From a virus, in IMG/VR virus record IMGVR_UViG_3300028393_000035, positions 33,492-97,491 of that record: a stretch of DNA of 64,000 nt; one strand, written 5' to 3'. Numbering within the stretch: position 1 is the first letter of the stretch; the number at the start of each line of letters is the position of its first letter. Shown piece after piece: positions 50,800-59,273 of this stretch. Made by a program: the position numbers and the translations under genes. Below the pieces are notes generated by a model that saw nothing but the letters and a program-made list of their open reading frames with translations, was not told where the DNA came from and did not search any database.

Positions 50800-53744
50800 G
50801 TCCAATCAGAAGGAATTGTAAGGTCGCCCGGTTCATCTGGGCGGTCTACATTACATATTGGGCACCAAGGGTAAGATTCAGCTTGTAGCTCTGCTAATTC
50901 GGAAGCGGAATACTCTGTCATATAATCAGTGATGAGAAGATTATGCTCGCCGTCTTCATGAGCGTACTTTTCTGATTCCTTGATCTCATCTACAATTGAA
51001 TTATAAATTTCATTCCAATTGACTTTAGATTCATCAATGATGCTCGCTGTTTCATCTGCCTTTGGATCCATGCCAAAGATTTCATCAAAACCTTCAGTAA
51101 GAGCTTGAGCGCCTTCGCTCATATGCTCCCGTCCTGTTGGGCGCTCATCATAAGGAATATCATTCCATTCTTGAGCGTTTTCTAAAGCCTGCTTATTATG
51201 AGGGGCAATGACTGTTTGTGTTGCCCAAATAGCAAATTCATTAACAGGGACAAAATTCTTAACCATTTCCCTTGATTGCGTATAAGGTCCATAATCATTA
51301 TCCATCATTACTTTGGTATTCCAAGTTTCCCAATTGGTTGAGCCTTGATAATCTGATGTTTTGGCAACTCGCTGCCATTGATTGTTGTAAACAACCCATT
51401 GATAATTATTTTCATCAATCATTCTTATGTCTTTATTAATTGGATCCATATATGGCTGATTAGGATAAATTCCTTCATCGCCATTTGATAATCCTGTTTG
51501 ATCCTGCGGAATTTGAACACTTGGCAAAGGAGTTTCTGCCCATTCAGGGTGCTTTGCTAGTTCTTCTTGAAATTTTTGATCACCATAAAATTTTGGACTT
51601 AATTGAGGAGCATTTAAAGCTTTTTGCTGATCTTCCCGTAATTGCATAGCTCTTTGGGTTTCAATGTCTTGAATTTGCTCTTCTGGCTCTTGAGCTTCAT
51701 TAAATGACCAATTGGAAGCTGGAATATAAGGTTCGCTAATTCCAAGAGCGGCTCCAAAATTGCTGCCGTAGACATACTTATCTTGCTCTGAATCCCATGT
51801 CATTCCAAAAGCAGCATTAATTTTATTAGGATCATTGTCAAAAAATTCAATTAACCGTTGTTGATCCTCTGGAGAAATAACTTCATTTAATTGAGTTAAA
51901 TGGCCTCCATTTTCAAGCATTTGTTGAATTAAAAATAGGTGCAGATCAAGAGTCAAATCTGAACCAATATCCATTCCATTAACAGTGGCATGAGAGGGAT
52001 CCGCTGACGCTTGAATAGTTTCTGTATAAGTTTGAGCGTCTAAAGTTGGCGTAATATTTAATGACGCCCACCATTGCATGATTGCATTTTCAATATTTTG
52101 AGCTATGTATCCATCCATCGGTCCAAAAACGTGAGCGTTTTCAGCAATATTTACATATTTATACCCACTTGAATAAATTGCCCGACCTTCTTTATTGATT
52201 AGTTCTCGTTTGTCGCGCCTTATTCCTCTTTGCCTGTATCTTGGTACGCTTTTTAAAGATTTTTCCCTATCATCTGTCTGCCAGCGCAAATTTCTTGGAA
52301 TTTGAATCATAAACTTGTCAGGGTTTTCTTTAAGGAATTCCAATCCTCTACTTTGAAGTTCTTCATTTGAAGGAATTAATAAATTGCCTAATCCTTGATT
52401 ATAAAATTGTATATCTGTATCTGAAAAATCAGTAGGGTCTAAAATGTAATTTTTATTACGCACATTTGTTTTTTCATGTATTCCGCCCTCATATTCTTCC
52501 TGCCTTCTTTCCCAATTATTGGTGATGCCAATCACAATAGTTGAATTATATTGAAAAATATAAAGGTAGCCGGGTTCATTTGGTTTGTAACCGCTTGTTT
52601 GATAAGTCCATTCGGGGTTCCAGCCTCCTTCTAATTGATCTTCGTGAATTTGCTTTTGTTTAGCCAATTCGTTCATTACGTTACGCATAACCGACCTATG
52701 ATATTTATTATTATAATCAAGGCCAGCCTGCTCTAACCAATATTGAATATTCCACGGCTTAGAATTTACGCCGTCAACTTTTCTTTTTTGATTTTCTTTA
52801 ACAATGGTTCTTAAAGACCTAAGAAGGCGCGTTTTAATTTTTAAAACTTGCGTTTTTGTAAGATTTTGCTCTTTACAATTAGGACAACTTGGTTCTCTTA
52901 CCGTTGCAATTTCTACATCTTTATTGCAATTATCGCAATGAGCTATACCTTTTGAATTGGCCGGTTGACGCCCCTCAACTGGAATAATTTCTTTTAATTT
53001 TAAATTGCGATCATTGTAAATTTGTTTTTTATTCCACTCGTCAACCGTTCTTTCTAAACGATTACAATTAGGACATTTTGGATTACTCACCTTTGCGATC
53101 TCTACATCTTCGTCGCAGTTGTCGCAGTGAGCCATACCTTTTGATTGAGCAGGAGATTTGCCCTCCGCAGTCACGAATTTTATTAATTTTAAATTTTCAG
53201 TTTCATACCTTTTATCTTTATTCCATTCTTCAACTGATTTCGTTTGATCTTGACAGTTGGGGCATGATGGTCTTCTAACATGTTTAATTATTACATCTTC
53301 GTCGCAGTTGTCGCAGTGAGCCATACCCGGTCCATCAGCGGGAGATTTTCCTTTAACGGGTATAAAATCTATCAACTTTAAATTTTGAGTTGTATACTTT
53401 TCATTTTTATTCCATTGTTCAATAGAAATTGGAGGCCGCCCTCCTCCAAACTTCCAAGATCCGGCCCTAATCCCAGCTTTATCATCCCTAAACGGATCAA
53501 GGGGGAAGTTTTTAATAGGCTCTGATACACTATTAGGCCAATCACAAAGAGGACAGCGGCCATCAACAAGATTATTCTGATTGCAAGTTTTGCAAGGAGT
53601 GTCAGATTCCTTGCCCTTGCCTTCAGGGTATCCTCCGCCGGGGCGGGCTACGTTAGGATAATGGTCGGGCTGAACGGCCTTGCCGGATGAATCGTCTTCT
53701 CCCCAATCGGAGTCCGGCTTGTGGCTAAAATTCCAAATGCTCAT
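50793..53744 (-). CDS. GIY-YIG-type protein with three zinc-binding repeats
   Basis: 983 residues. CKTCNQNNLVDGRCPLCDW near residue 51 is a Cys4 knuckle. Three repeats of about 62 residues follow (106-165, 170-228, 233-291), each with a WNK start, GMAHCDNCDEDV and a PxCPNC end; they resemble the treble-clef repeats that accompany some endonucleases. Residues 295-370 are helical and could be a winged helix. At 392-415 GYLYIFQYN and IGITNNWERR match GIY-YIG (T5orf172/MUG113-like) domains. The C-terminal half is acidic, with repeated Glu/Gln stretches. A DNA-targeting nuclease or a virion-carried nuclease is possible. Confidence 0.62.
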   Translation of the reverse strand: MSIWNFSHKPDSDWGEDDSSGKAVQPDHYPNVARPGGGYPEGKGKESDTPCKTCNQNNLVDGRCPLCDWPNSVSEPIKNFPLDPFRDDKAGIRAGSWKFGGGRPPISIEQWNKNEKYTTQNLKLIDFIPVKGKSPADGPGMAHCDNCDEDVIIKHVRRPSCPNCQDQTKSVEEWNKDKRYETENLKLIKFVTAEGKSPAQSKGMAHCDNCDEDVEIAKVSNPKCPNCNRLERTVDEWNKKQIYNDRNLKLKEIIPVEGRQPANSKGIAHCDNCNKDVEIATVREPSCPNCKEQNLTKTQVLKIKTRLLRSLRTIVKENQKRKVDGVNSKPWNIQYWLEQAGLDYNNKYHRSVMRNVMNELAKQKQIHEDQLEGGWNPEWTYQTSGYKPNEPGYLYIFQYNSTIVIGITNNWERRQEEYEGGIHEKTNVRNKNYILDPTDFSDTDIQFYNQGLGNLLIPSNEELQSRGLEFLKENPDKFMIQIPRNLRWQTDDREKSLKSVPRYRQRGIRRDKRELINKEGRAIYSSGYKYVNIAENAHVFGPMDGYIAQNIENAIMQWWASLNITPTLDAQTYTETIQASADPSHATVNGMDIGSDLTLDLHLFLIQQMLENGGHLTQLNEVISPEDQQRLIEFFDNDPNKINAAFGMTWDSEQDKYVYGSNFGAALGISEPYIPASNWSFNEAQEPEEQIQDIETQRAMQLREDQQKALNAPQLSPKFYGDQKFQEELAKHPEWAETPLPSVQIPQDQTGLSNGDEGIYPNQPYMDPINKDIRMIDENNYQWVVYNNQWQRVAKTSDYQGSTNWETWNTKVMMDNDYGPYTQSREMVKNFVPVNEFAIWATQTVIAPHNKQALENAQEWNDIPYDERPTGREHMSEGAQALTEGFDEIFGMDPKADETASIIDESKVNWNEIYNSIVDEIKESEKYAHEDGEHNLLITDYMTEYSASELAELQAESYPWCPICNVDRPDEPGDLTIPSDWTQ

Positions 53745-53762
53745 GTAAATTAAGGGCGGGGA

Positions 53763-53791
53763 TTGAGTCGTTCGATAGGATCTGCTAAACT
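53763..53791 (+). promoter_or_regulatory. Promoter for the ThyX operon
   Basis: TTGAGT (53763-53768), 17 bp, TAAACT (53786-53791), about 30 bp before the first gene, whose SD is AAAGGGA. Confidence 0.5.
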
Positions 53792-53820
53792 ACAATGACT
53801 GTCAATTAGAAAGGGACATT

Positions 53821-54087
53821 ATGTTCAGACGTTTTATTAATTATATAAAAAATCGTGGACTTTGTTTTTCTGCCGTATCTAGGTCCAACAAGGTAGTTCT
53901 ATCAATTTGCTCTGACATCAATGCTGCGCGGATTGTAACCCCATATGACGATGAGCTAATAGACGGCATTGAGAATATCGTTGAGGCTCTTACAAAGGCT
54001 TACAAGGGCGCTCAGGACAAGGGTGATGAGGTAGTAATGGCAGAGATTCACAGCATTAAGCATGAGATTATGAAGAGCGAATCATGA
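53821..54087 (+). CDS. Hypothetical protein upstream of ThyX (88 aa)
   Basis: A basic N-terminus (FRRFINYIKNRG) is followed by a strand (NKVVLSICSD) and an acidic helical end. Its stop overlaps the ThyX start (ATGA). No function is recognised; coupling suggests a link to nucleotide metabolism or simply co-expression. Confidence 0.7.
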   Translation: MFRRFINYIKNRGLCFSAVSRSNKVVLSICSDINAARIVTPYDDELIDGIENIVEALTKAYKGAQDKGDEVVMAEIHSIKHEIMKSES

Positions 54088-54758
54088 TCAAGGTATTTCC
54101 CCCGCATGGGTGGGTTGATCTAGAAAATCACAGTGGTTCAGACCTAAGTGTAGTTAATGCCGCTAAGGTGTCGTTTGCCAAGCAGTCAGATGGATTTGGC
54201 GAGGATGAAAAGCGGGTGCTTAGCTTTCTGCTTAGGGAAAAGCATGGCAGCCCATTTGAACACAATTACTTCAAGTTTCATGTACGCGCACCGATCTTTG
54301 TTGTTCGTGAATGGCAGCGTCATCGCATTGGATTTTCATACAATGAGGAGTCGGGGCGCTACAGCGAACTAAGGCCAGATTTTTATGTGCCAGAAGAAGC
54401 TCGTATTCAAGAAGGTCGCCCCGGAGCATATGTATTTGAAGATGGCGATGATGCGCAAACAGAGCAGCTTAGAACTGCTGTAATGATGCACTCAAAGAAT
54501 GCTTTTAAATACTATAACGATCTGCTAGACTCTGGCATTGCAAAAGAGCAAGCGAGGATCGTATTGCCGCTTAATACATACACAGAGTTTTATTTCAGTT
54601 GTAATGCAAGAAGTCTTATGAGCTTCTTGGAGCTTCGTATGTCATCTCACGCAATGTATGAGATTAGAAAATACGCCGAAGCGATATATAAACTTTGGAA
54701 AGATGCCATGCCGCATACTGCGAAGGCATTTGAAACACATGGGTTTATTGCCCCCTAA
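54084..54758 (+). CDS. thyX: Flavin-dependent thymidylate synthase
   Basis: A 224-residue ThyX: FEHNYFKFHVRAPIFVVREW, the signature RHRIGFSYNEESGRYSE, and a C-terminal ARIVLPLNTYTEFYFSCNARSLMSFLELR. The signature has eight residues between RHR and the Ser, one more than the usual seven. ThyX makes dTMP from dUMP with FAD, NADPH and methylene-tetrahydrofolate. It would supply dTMP for replication of this AT-rich genome. The start overlaps the previous stop by 4 nt. Confidence 0.95.
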   Translation: MIKVFPPHGWVDLENHSGSDLSVVNAAKVSFAKQSDGFGEDEKRVLSFLLREKHGSPFEHNYFKFHVRAPIFVVREWQRHRIGFSYNEESGRYSELRPDFYVPEEARIQEGRPGAYVFEDGDDAQTEQLRTAVMMHSKNAFKYYNDLLDSGIAKEQARIVLPLNTYTEFYFSCNARSLMSFLELRMSSHAMYEIRKYAEAIYKLWKDAMPHTAKAFETHGFIAP

Positions 54759-54771
54759 CAAAGGAGAATTA

Positions 54772-55038
54772 ATGAAAATTAGAGAAATTGATCCTTCTGA
54801 ATTAGAAGGATTTGCAGAACTTATAAAACCTGCAAATAATGCGCAATGCACTTGTGTTTGCGGAGAGATCCTGTCTAAACCAGCGGCTCAGGCAAAGATT
54901 CTAGACGCCCTTGCAAATAATGCACATAGGCTTTCAAAGCTTAGTGCTGCTACTGGCGATGATTATTACGCTAACAATGCGGAAGAAAACAGAAAACTTT
55001 GGCAAGAACTTCGAACTGCGTTTGGGCTTGATGACTAA
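54772..55038 (+). CDS. Hypothetical small protein (88 aa)
   Basis: The ATG at 54772 has a strong SD (AAAGGAG) and opens an 88-residue frame; the frame is open further upstream only inside thyX. It has one Cys pair region (CTCVCGE) and then helices (ILDALANNAHRLSKL, AEENRKLWQELRTAF). It is the third gene of the thyX operon. Function unknown. Confidence 0.72.
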   Translation: MKIREIDPSELEGFAELIKPANNAQCTCVCGEILSKPAAQAKILDALANNAHRLSKLSAATGDDYYANNAEENRKLWQELRTAFGLDD

Positions 55039-55083
55039 GCTATATTTTAACTGACTTAGCATAGTTAATTTATACAAATAGCG

Positions 55084-55124
55084 CATTGGAACAACCGTCC
55101 GGGGATTGCTCTGGCAGGCCAATG
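55084..55124 (+). other. Structured leader before the 394-residue virion-like gene
   Basis: CATTGG (55084-55089) pairs with CCAATG (55119-55124). Inside, short stems CCG/CGG and TGC/GCA could make a three-way junction. It ends 25 nt before the ATG at 55150; SD AAAGGAA lies between. A weak TTAACT-N17-TTATAC promoter precedes it. Confidence 0.3.
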
Positions 55125-55149
55125 GCATAAATTAAAGGAAATATATTAA

Positions 55150-56334
55150 ATGCCTCAAGCAAATACAGCTTATGACATTATGGGTGGTTTAGAAGTTACT
55201 CAGTCTACTACAACTGCCGCGTATGATACAGTAACGGTATCTTCTGGTGTATACAGAAATCGCACCGTTGGCGTTACAACTTATGCTAATAGTGCTTACG
55301 TTTCTGTCGTAGGCGCTTCGGTAACGGGCACGGGTTCATCCTCAACCCCCCTTGCTCTTGCAGCTACTGGTTACAAGCGCATCGACCTTGTTGTTTACGA
55401 TACAAGTTCGTCAACATTTAAGGTTATTACTGGTACAGCCGTTCTTGCAGCCGCTACTGCTATTACCCCTACTATTGCTTCGGCAACTCAATTTCCACTT
55501 GCTACCATTGCCGTTTCTGATTTAGCAATTAGCAGGCGTATTGATGTTCGTGACACTGCTGATTACCTTCCAGTCCGTGCGTTTAACCGTTCGCAAAATG
55601 TTCGTATTGGTAAGCAGGTTGTTAGGTCGGTAAATAACGTTTACGTTGATTTGAACGATCCCGTATCCGCTAAGGAGCTTGCTTATCACTCGTCAATTGG
55701 AGCAATTTATGTTACTGGTTCTATTACTAGTGCAAACTCTGACCTTCAGGTTAATACTGGCCTTAAGCCCGGCCTTGGTTCTTTTGCAAGTTCCAATCAG
55801 CCTCTGACTGCTAGCGCTGGCGAGATTCGTAATGCAGACAATCAGGTTCTTTACCCAGTTGCTTCTGCGAGTGCATTGCCAACTGCATCGGTTACGGCAA
55901 CCTCAAGTACTTCAACTGCTTGGACTTACACTGCCACTAACAACTTTGTTGTTGGTCAAAATGTAACAATTACTGGCATCACTGGTACAACAACATATAA
56001 CACTACTGGTCTTATTACCGCTAGAACTAATACGTCGTTCACCATTGCTGGCACAGGAAGCCCCGCTTCTACTAGCTCTCAATCAGGAACCGCATCTATT
56101 GCTATTCCTGTTGCTGGTACCTCTAACCTTAGAAACGATCTTATGTATCTTGACATTTCAGATCCAAATGTTCCTTTCTATGGCCTTTTGAATGGTACCG
56201 CCGCTGCTGGTACAACCGGATTGGCAGGAATTAGGTTTGCAGATCTTACTAAGGATCAAATTCCTGTTGGCGTTGTTATTGCACCTGCATCAGGTACTTC
56301 GTTTAGTATCGTTGACGTTCGTCCAGTATACTAA
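55150..56334 (+). CDS. Virion decoration or head-fibre-like protein (394 aa)
   Basis: A strand-rich, Thr/Ser/Ala-rich protein. The N-terminal about 135 residues resemble phage structural domains (YDTVTVSSGVYRNRTVG, GYKRIDLVVYDTSSSTF, FPLATIAVSD). Residues about 250-315 hold the module NNFVVGQNVTITGITG...NTSFTIAG, which also occurs in baseplate and fibre proteins. The C-terminus (DQIPVGVVIAPASG) resembles short fibres. It is alone on the plus strand, with its own leader and terminator. Codon use is relatively G+C-rich, suggesting abundant expression. Confidence 0.6.
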   Translation: MPQANTAYDIMGGLEVTQSTTTAAYDTVTVSSGVYRNRTVGVTTYANSAYVSVVGASVTGTGSSSTPLALAATGYKRIDLVVYDTSSSTFKVITGTAVLAAATAITPTIASATQFPLATIAVSDLAISRRIDVRDTADYLPVRAFNRSQNVRIGKQVVRSVNNVYVDLNDPVSAKELAYHSSIGAIYVTGSITSANSDLQVNTGLKPGLGSFASSNQPLTASAGEIRNADNQVLYPVASASALPTASVTATSSTSTAWTYTATNNFVVGQNVTITGITGTTTYNTTGLITARTNTSFTIAGTGSPASTSSQSGTASIAIPVAGTSNLRNDLMYLDISDPNVPFYGLLNGTAAAGTTGLAGIRFADLTKDQIPVGVVIAPASGTSFSIVDVRPVY

Positions 56335-56355
56335 GCAATACAAGATAACAAATGA

Positions 56356-56388
56356 TAAGGGCCGCTATATGCGGCCCTTATTTATTTC
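56356..56388 (+). terminator. Terminator after the 394-residue gene
   Basis: TAAGGGCCGC / GCGGCCCTTA forms a 10-bp stem with a TATAT loop, followed by TTTATTT. Confidence 0.8.
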
Positions 56389-56531
56389 TGCTTAATATGC
56401 CAAGCTTTGCATTTGCGGCATTTGAAAAAATCCCATCTGCCAATATGATTAAATGCTTCATAAGCGGCAGCATAAGCAGACGCATATTTAATTCCGCACT
56501 TGCGGCTTTTAAATGCTTGGATGATGCCCAT
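56382..56531 (-). CDS. Small zinc-knuckle-like protein (49 aa)
   Basis: A 49-codon frame that overlaps the end of the previous minus-strand gene by 23 nt. It has an Ala/Tyr-rich helix (YASAYAAAYEAFNHIG) and a C-terminal FFKCRKCKAWH with two Cys. A further Cys near residue 12 could complete a metal site. Its layout resembles other tiny phage zinc proteins. Function unknown. Confidence 0.6.
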   Translation of the reverse strand: MGIIQAFKSRKCGIKYASAYAAAYEAFNHIGRWDFFKCRKCKAWHIKQK

Positions 56532-57495
56532 TTTTAAATGACCAAGCGCCGCCCATATCCTCTACAAGAGTAAGAGGTACAGGACGATTAAAACTCTTAG
56601 TCCTTTGAACAATTTCAGCCCAATCACCGGGCATAGGCTCGCGCTGACCGCCAGATGGATTAATTGCTACAAGCCACTTACCATCTGGACCCTTAACAAA
56701 ACTGCCAGATGTATAAAATTCTGGTGATTTTTCTTCAGATGCTTTACGAGGATCAAAACCTTCGTCTGGGCCAAGTGGATGCTCTACAGCCGGAATATCA
56801 AAATGCTTTTGCAGCATATTTGCCTGACCTGCTGGGGTAGCGGGAGGAATTGAATGAGGAACATCTTCTTGTTCGTCTAAAGCAGGATTCTGCTCAAACT
56901 GCCAGCCTTCAAAAAGGGGAGGGCGAGATTCACCTTCAGGATTATATTCAGGGGCTTCAGATAGCTCTGGCACTTCGCCAAATATATCTTCGGCCTGACT
57001 GCCCATTGGGTTCTCTCCCTCTGCAAGATCCTCTGGATTCTTTTCCATAGTAGGAATGTTTTCAAGATCAGCCATAGAACTTGGCTCTGGCTTAGCATCA
57101 AACATAGCATCTCCTGCAATTGCCATATCATCTAGGCCTGATCCGCTTTCATCAACAATGGATCCCCACTGATTGATAAATTCTTTTTCGCCAATTTCTT
57201 CGTAAAGATCCCAAGTTTTATTATAAGCGTTAATGAGCGTATCAAGCTCTTCTGCATTTAATCTAATTGTATTATTATCGCTAGAAATAGCGTTAGCAAT
57301 GTAATCTGTTAAAGGATTAAGCTTCTCTTGATCGACGCCTAGCAGAATAGAAGCAAACTGAATGATGGACAAAAGACCCATAAGCCCTTCGCGGTTTTCA
57401 AAATCAATAGTGTAGTAAGTATTCTCTTTCTCACTATCTGCCTTTTTGCGAATAGGCTCATCATCGGAGCCGTCAAATAAAGAAAAGTGTCGCAT
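56509..57495 (-). CDS. Hypothetical acidic protein (328 aa)
   Basis: The N-terminal about 110 residues are helical (GLMGLLSIIQFASILLGVD, AEELDTLINAYNKTWDLYEE). The rest is acidic, Pro-rich and disordered, with a small strand region near the end (GKWLVAINPSGGQREPMPGDW). Its ATG overlaps the stop of the upstream gene by 1 nt. I recognise no function. Confidence 0.68.
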   Translation of the reverse strand: MRHFSLFDGSDDEPIRKKADSEKENTYYTIDFENREGLMGLLSIIQFASILLGVDQEKLNPLTDYIANAISSDNNTIRLNAEELDTLINAYNKTWDLYEEIGEKEFINQWGSIVDESGSGLDDMAIAGDAMFDAKPEPSSMADLENIPTMEKNPEDLAEGENPMGSQAEDIFGEVPELSEAPEYNPEGESRPPLFEGWQFEQNPALDEQEDVPHSIPPATPAGQANMLQKHFDIPAVEHPLGPDEGFDPRKASEEKSPEFYTSGSFVKGPDGKWLVAINPSGGQREPMPGDWAEIVQRTKSFNRPVPLTLVEDMGGAWSFKNGHHPSI

Positions 57496-58292
57496 TAATA
57501 TTCAGGCATTGTTGGAATATCATCTAGCCCTGATCCGGCTGCATCATATTCTGCTGTTTTAAGTGCTTCTAAGGCCTCTAAAATTTGAGCGCCCTGAGGA
57601 TTGCTTTCCCCAATTTGATTTAGGAAAACCCTTAAAGCGCCGGTAATGTTAGAAAGCTGCTCTCCAGTAAGTCTAAGAGTGTAATAAGAGCTTCCAAGAT
57701 TATCATTAGACTGATGCCAGCCAAGATGCTCATCAGGAACGCTAGAGCGATAAACTGACAGGTCGCTGCTCCTGCGCTTAGGACCGCGCTTTTGAATAAG
57801 GTTGCGGCCAAAGTCACGATTAAGTGCGCCCTCTTGATTATTGCATCCACGACAAGCAATCTGAACATTTTCAGGCAGTGGTTTTTGCACAGGACGAAGA
57901 CCCCATGGAGCCTTGCCAGCATTTACGCAGTCCTCGCACCAATTACCCTTGCCGGTAAACCAATTGCCGCCTTCGCTATAAGCCATGTGCTTATTTGCGG
58001 CAATAGAGGACTCAATAATCTCTTGCACCTGATTCATGATCTCCTGATGCGGAACGCCTGCGTCTCGCATATGCTTAATTAACTCGCGCAGTTTATTGTT
58101 TAGTTCAGGCTTGACGCTAGCGTAATCTTCGTCAGTGAACTCTTCGTTGCCAAAATTGCTGTTTTTAAGTCGCTTATCCATAGCTTCCTCTATATCTTTA
58201 ATGCTTGGAGCAACCTCACTTTCAGGTACCCCTCCGGCAATCATTTGATCTCTAAGAACAGAATCAAGAGTTTCATCAAGTTTATAACTCAT
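57495..58292 (-). CDS. Hypothetical protein with Cys4 knuckle (265 aa)
   Basis: The start is the ATG at 58292 (MSYKLDETL), with GAAGGG 8 nt upstream; the open frame extends 15 codons further without support. The N-terminal half is helical. NWCEDCVNAGK and IACRGCNNQEG near residues 118-155 form a zinc knuckle. At about 200-250 is a helix pair (LTGEQLSNITGALRVFLNQIG) like the one at the start of the next gene. The GSGLDD motif near its end also recurs in the next gene. Confidence 0.68.
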   Translation of the reverse strand: MSYKLDETLDSVLRDQMIAGGVPESEVAPSIKDIEEAMDKRLKNSNFGNEEFTDEDYASVKPELNNKLRELIKHMRDAGVPHQEIMNQVQEIIESSIAANKHMAYSEGGNWFTGKGNWCEDCVNAGKAPWGLRPVQKPLPENVQIACRGCNNQEGALNRDFGRNLIQKRGPKRRSSDLSVYRSSVPDEHLGWHQSNDNLGSSYYTLRLTGEQLSNITGALRVFLNQIGESNPQGAQILEALEALKTAEYDAAGSGLDDIPTMPEY

Positions 58293-58402
58293 ACTAATTA
58301 CCCTTCGTTGTTTGAAAAAATACACCCTCTCGCGCAAACATAGGCGATTTCAGTTTTGATTTATCAATGTATTTAATTATTAAATACAAGTGGTGATGGT
58401 TG

Positions 58403-58411
58403 TGCTATACT
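58403..58411 (+). promoter_or_regulatory. Extended -10 promoter for a leaderless gene
   Basis: TG-C-TATACT lies 6 nt before the ATG at 58418, so the transcript would begin at or within a base or two of the start codon. No SD is present. Confidence 0.55.
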
Positions 58412-58417
58412 GCGGCC

Positions 58418-58663
58418 ATGAATAATACACTCAAGCAAGATTCCGGAGCTAGGTTTGTCCGAAGGCAAGGCAAGTGGTTCATTGAGGTTCCATTTGAGCC
58501 GAAGGGATGGCATCCAGTTGCGAATCGAACAATATATGTCCGAAGGAAAGACCGAAAGCATGTAGGGGTAATTCTGAAGGAAAGGGTAGACCGAACGGAA
58601 TACGGCAACATATGGAGCTTTAAGAAGGGCTACAATGGCATAGGCGTCATCAGAGGCCCGTAG
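58418..58663 (+). CDS. Small basic protein (81 aa), probably leaderless
   Basis: A strand-rich, strongly basic protein (ARFVRRQGKWFIEVPFE, NRTIYVRRKDRKHVGVILKE). It could be an SH3-like nucleic-acid-binding domain, but no family is recognised. The start at 58418 is chosen because the -10 element lies 6 nt upstream; an earlier in-frame ATG at 58400 would lie upstream of the promoter start. Confidence 0.65.
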   Translation: MNNTLKQDSGARFVRRQGKWFIEVPFEPKGWHPVANRTIYVRRKDRKHVGVILKERVDRTEYGNIWSFKKGYNGIGVIRGP

Positions 58664-58673
58664 AAGGCAATCT

Positions 58674-58693
58674 AAAAAGCCTGCTCCGCAGGC
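58674..58693 (-). terminator. Terminator of the 30-codon minus-strand unit
   Basis: On the minus strand GCCTGC-GGA-GCAGGC is followed by TTTTT. Confidence 0.7.
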
Positions 58694-58710
58694 GGGCAAG
58701 ATTGGGCGAA

Positions 58711-58803
58711 TTACGGCTTGTGTTTTTTAGAAACGCCTTTATCGCGCAGACCCTGCTTGTACTTCTTGAACTTAGCCTCGTAAGATGCTTTTTTCTTTTC
58801 CAT
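58711..58803 (-). CDS. Basic microprotein (30 aa)
   Basis: A 30-codon frame with 13 Lys/Arg residues (KKKASYEAKFKKYKQGL), followed 17 nt later by a good terminator, which marks it as an independent unit. There is no SD; only 35 bp separate it from the divergent gene starting at 58839. It may bind nucleic acid. Confidence 0.5.
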   Translation of the reverse strand: MEKKKASYEAKFKKYKQGLRDKGVSKKHKP

Positions 58804-58838
58804 GTTAATTAACTGGAGGAATCGTGTAGATAATTTGT

Positions 58839-59078
58839 ATGAAATACCATAGTTCGCATGAGTCACTCAAAAACAAGTCGTTCAAGCTTTTATCTTTTGA
58901 TGGCGATGCTTTTCGTCAAAAGTGGGAAAGCATGGCAATGGAAGCAGCAGAGGCAGACGGTGGCCGTTTTGGAGAAGCTTGCCAAGCTTTATTAGATAAA
59001 GCAGAAGATGCGTGGGATGAAGATCAGTACGAGCACCCAGAAGACATTGTAATGTACTACTGGCGAAACAACTACTAA
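58839..59078 (+). CDS. Hypothetical acidic protein (79 aa)
   Basis: An acidic, helical protein (FRQKWESMAMEAAEADGG, CQALLDKAEDAWDEDQ). GGAGGA lies about 18 nt before the ATG, which is far for an SD. It is followed by a strong terminator. Function unknown. Confidence 0.7.
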   Translation: MKYHSSHESLKNKSFKLLSFDGDAFRQKWESMAMEAAEADGGRFGEACQALLDKAEDAWDEDQYEHPEDIVMYYWRNNY

Positions 59079-59101
59079 CCTCTAACCAATCTTTTTATTC
59101 T

Positions 59102-59135
59102 AAGGGTCCCTTTATGGGACCCTTTTTTATTTTTA
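59102..59135 (+). terminator. Strong terminator after the 79-residue gene
   Basis: AAGGGTCCC / GGGACCCTT, 9-bp stem, TTTAT loop, followed by a long T-rich run. Confidence 0.9.
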
Positions 59136-59273
59136 TTTATGGGACCCTAAAAGGGACCCGCTAATGCGTGGCGAAAGGGGACCCTAATTTACATCTTGCA
59201 AATAGCCTATAGGAAAAAATTTATATTATTTTTTCAAAAGTTTACGATTCTGTGCAAACGCAAAAAGGGACCC
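59104..59273. repeat. Cluster of six GGGWCCC palindromes
   Basis: GGGWCCC occurs at 59104, 59116, 59141, 59153, 59178 and 59267. The first two form the terminator stem, but the other four are in non-coding DNA. An AT-rich stretch (59200-59245) lies between the last two. The pattern could be protein-binding sites or an origin region. Confidence 0.5.
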
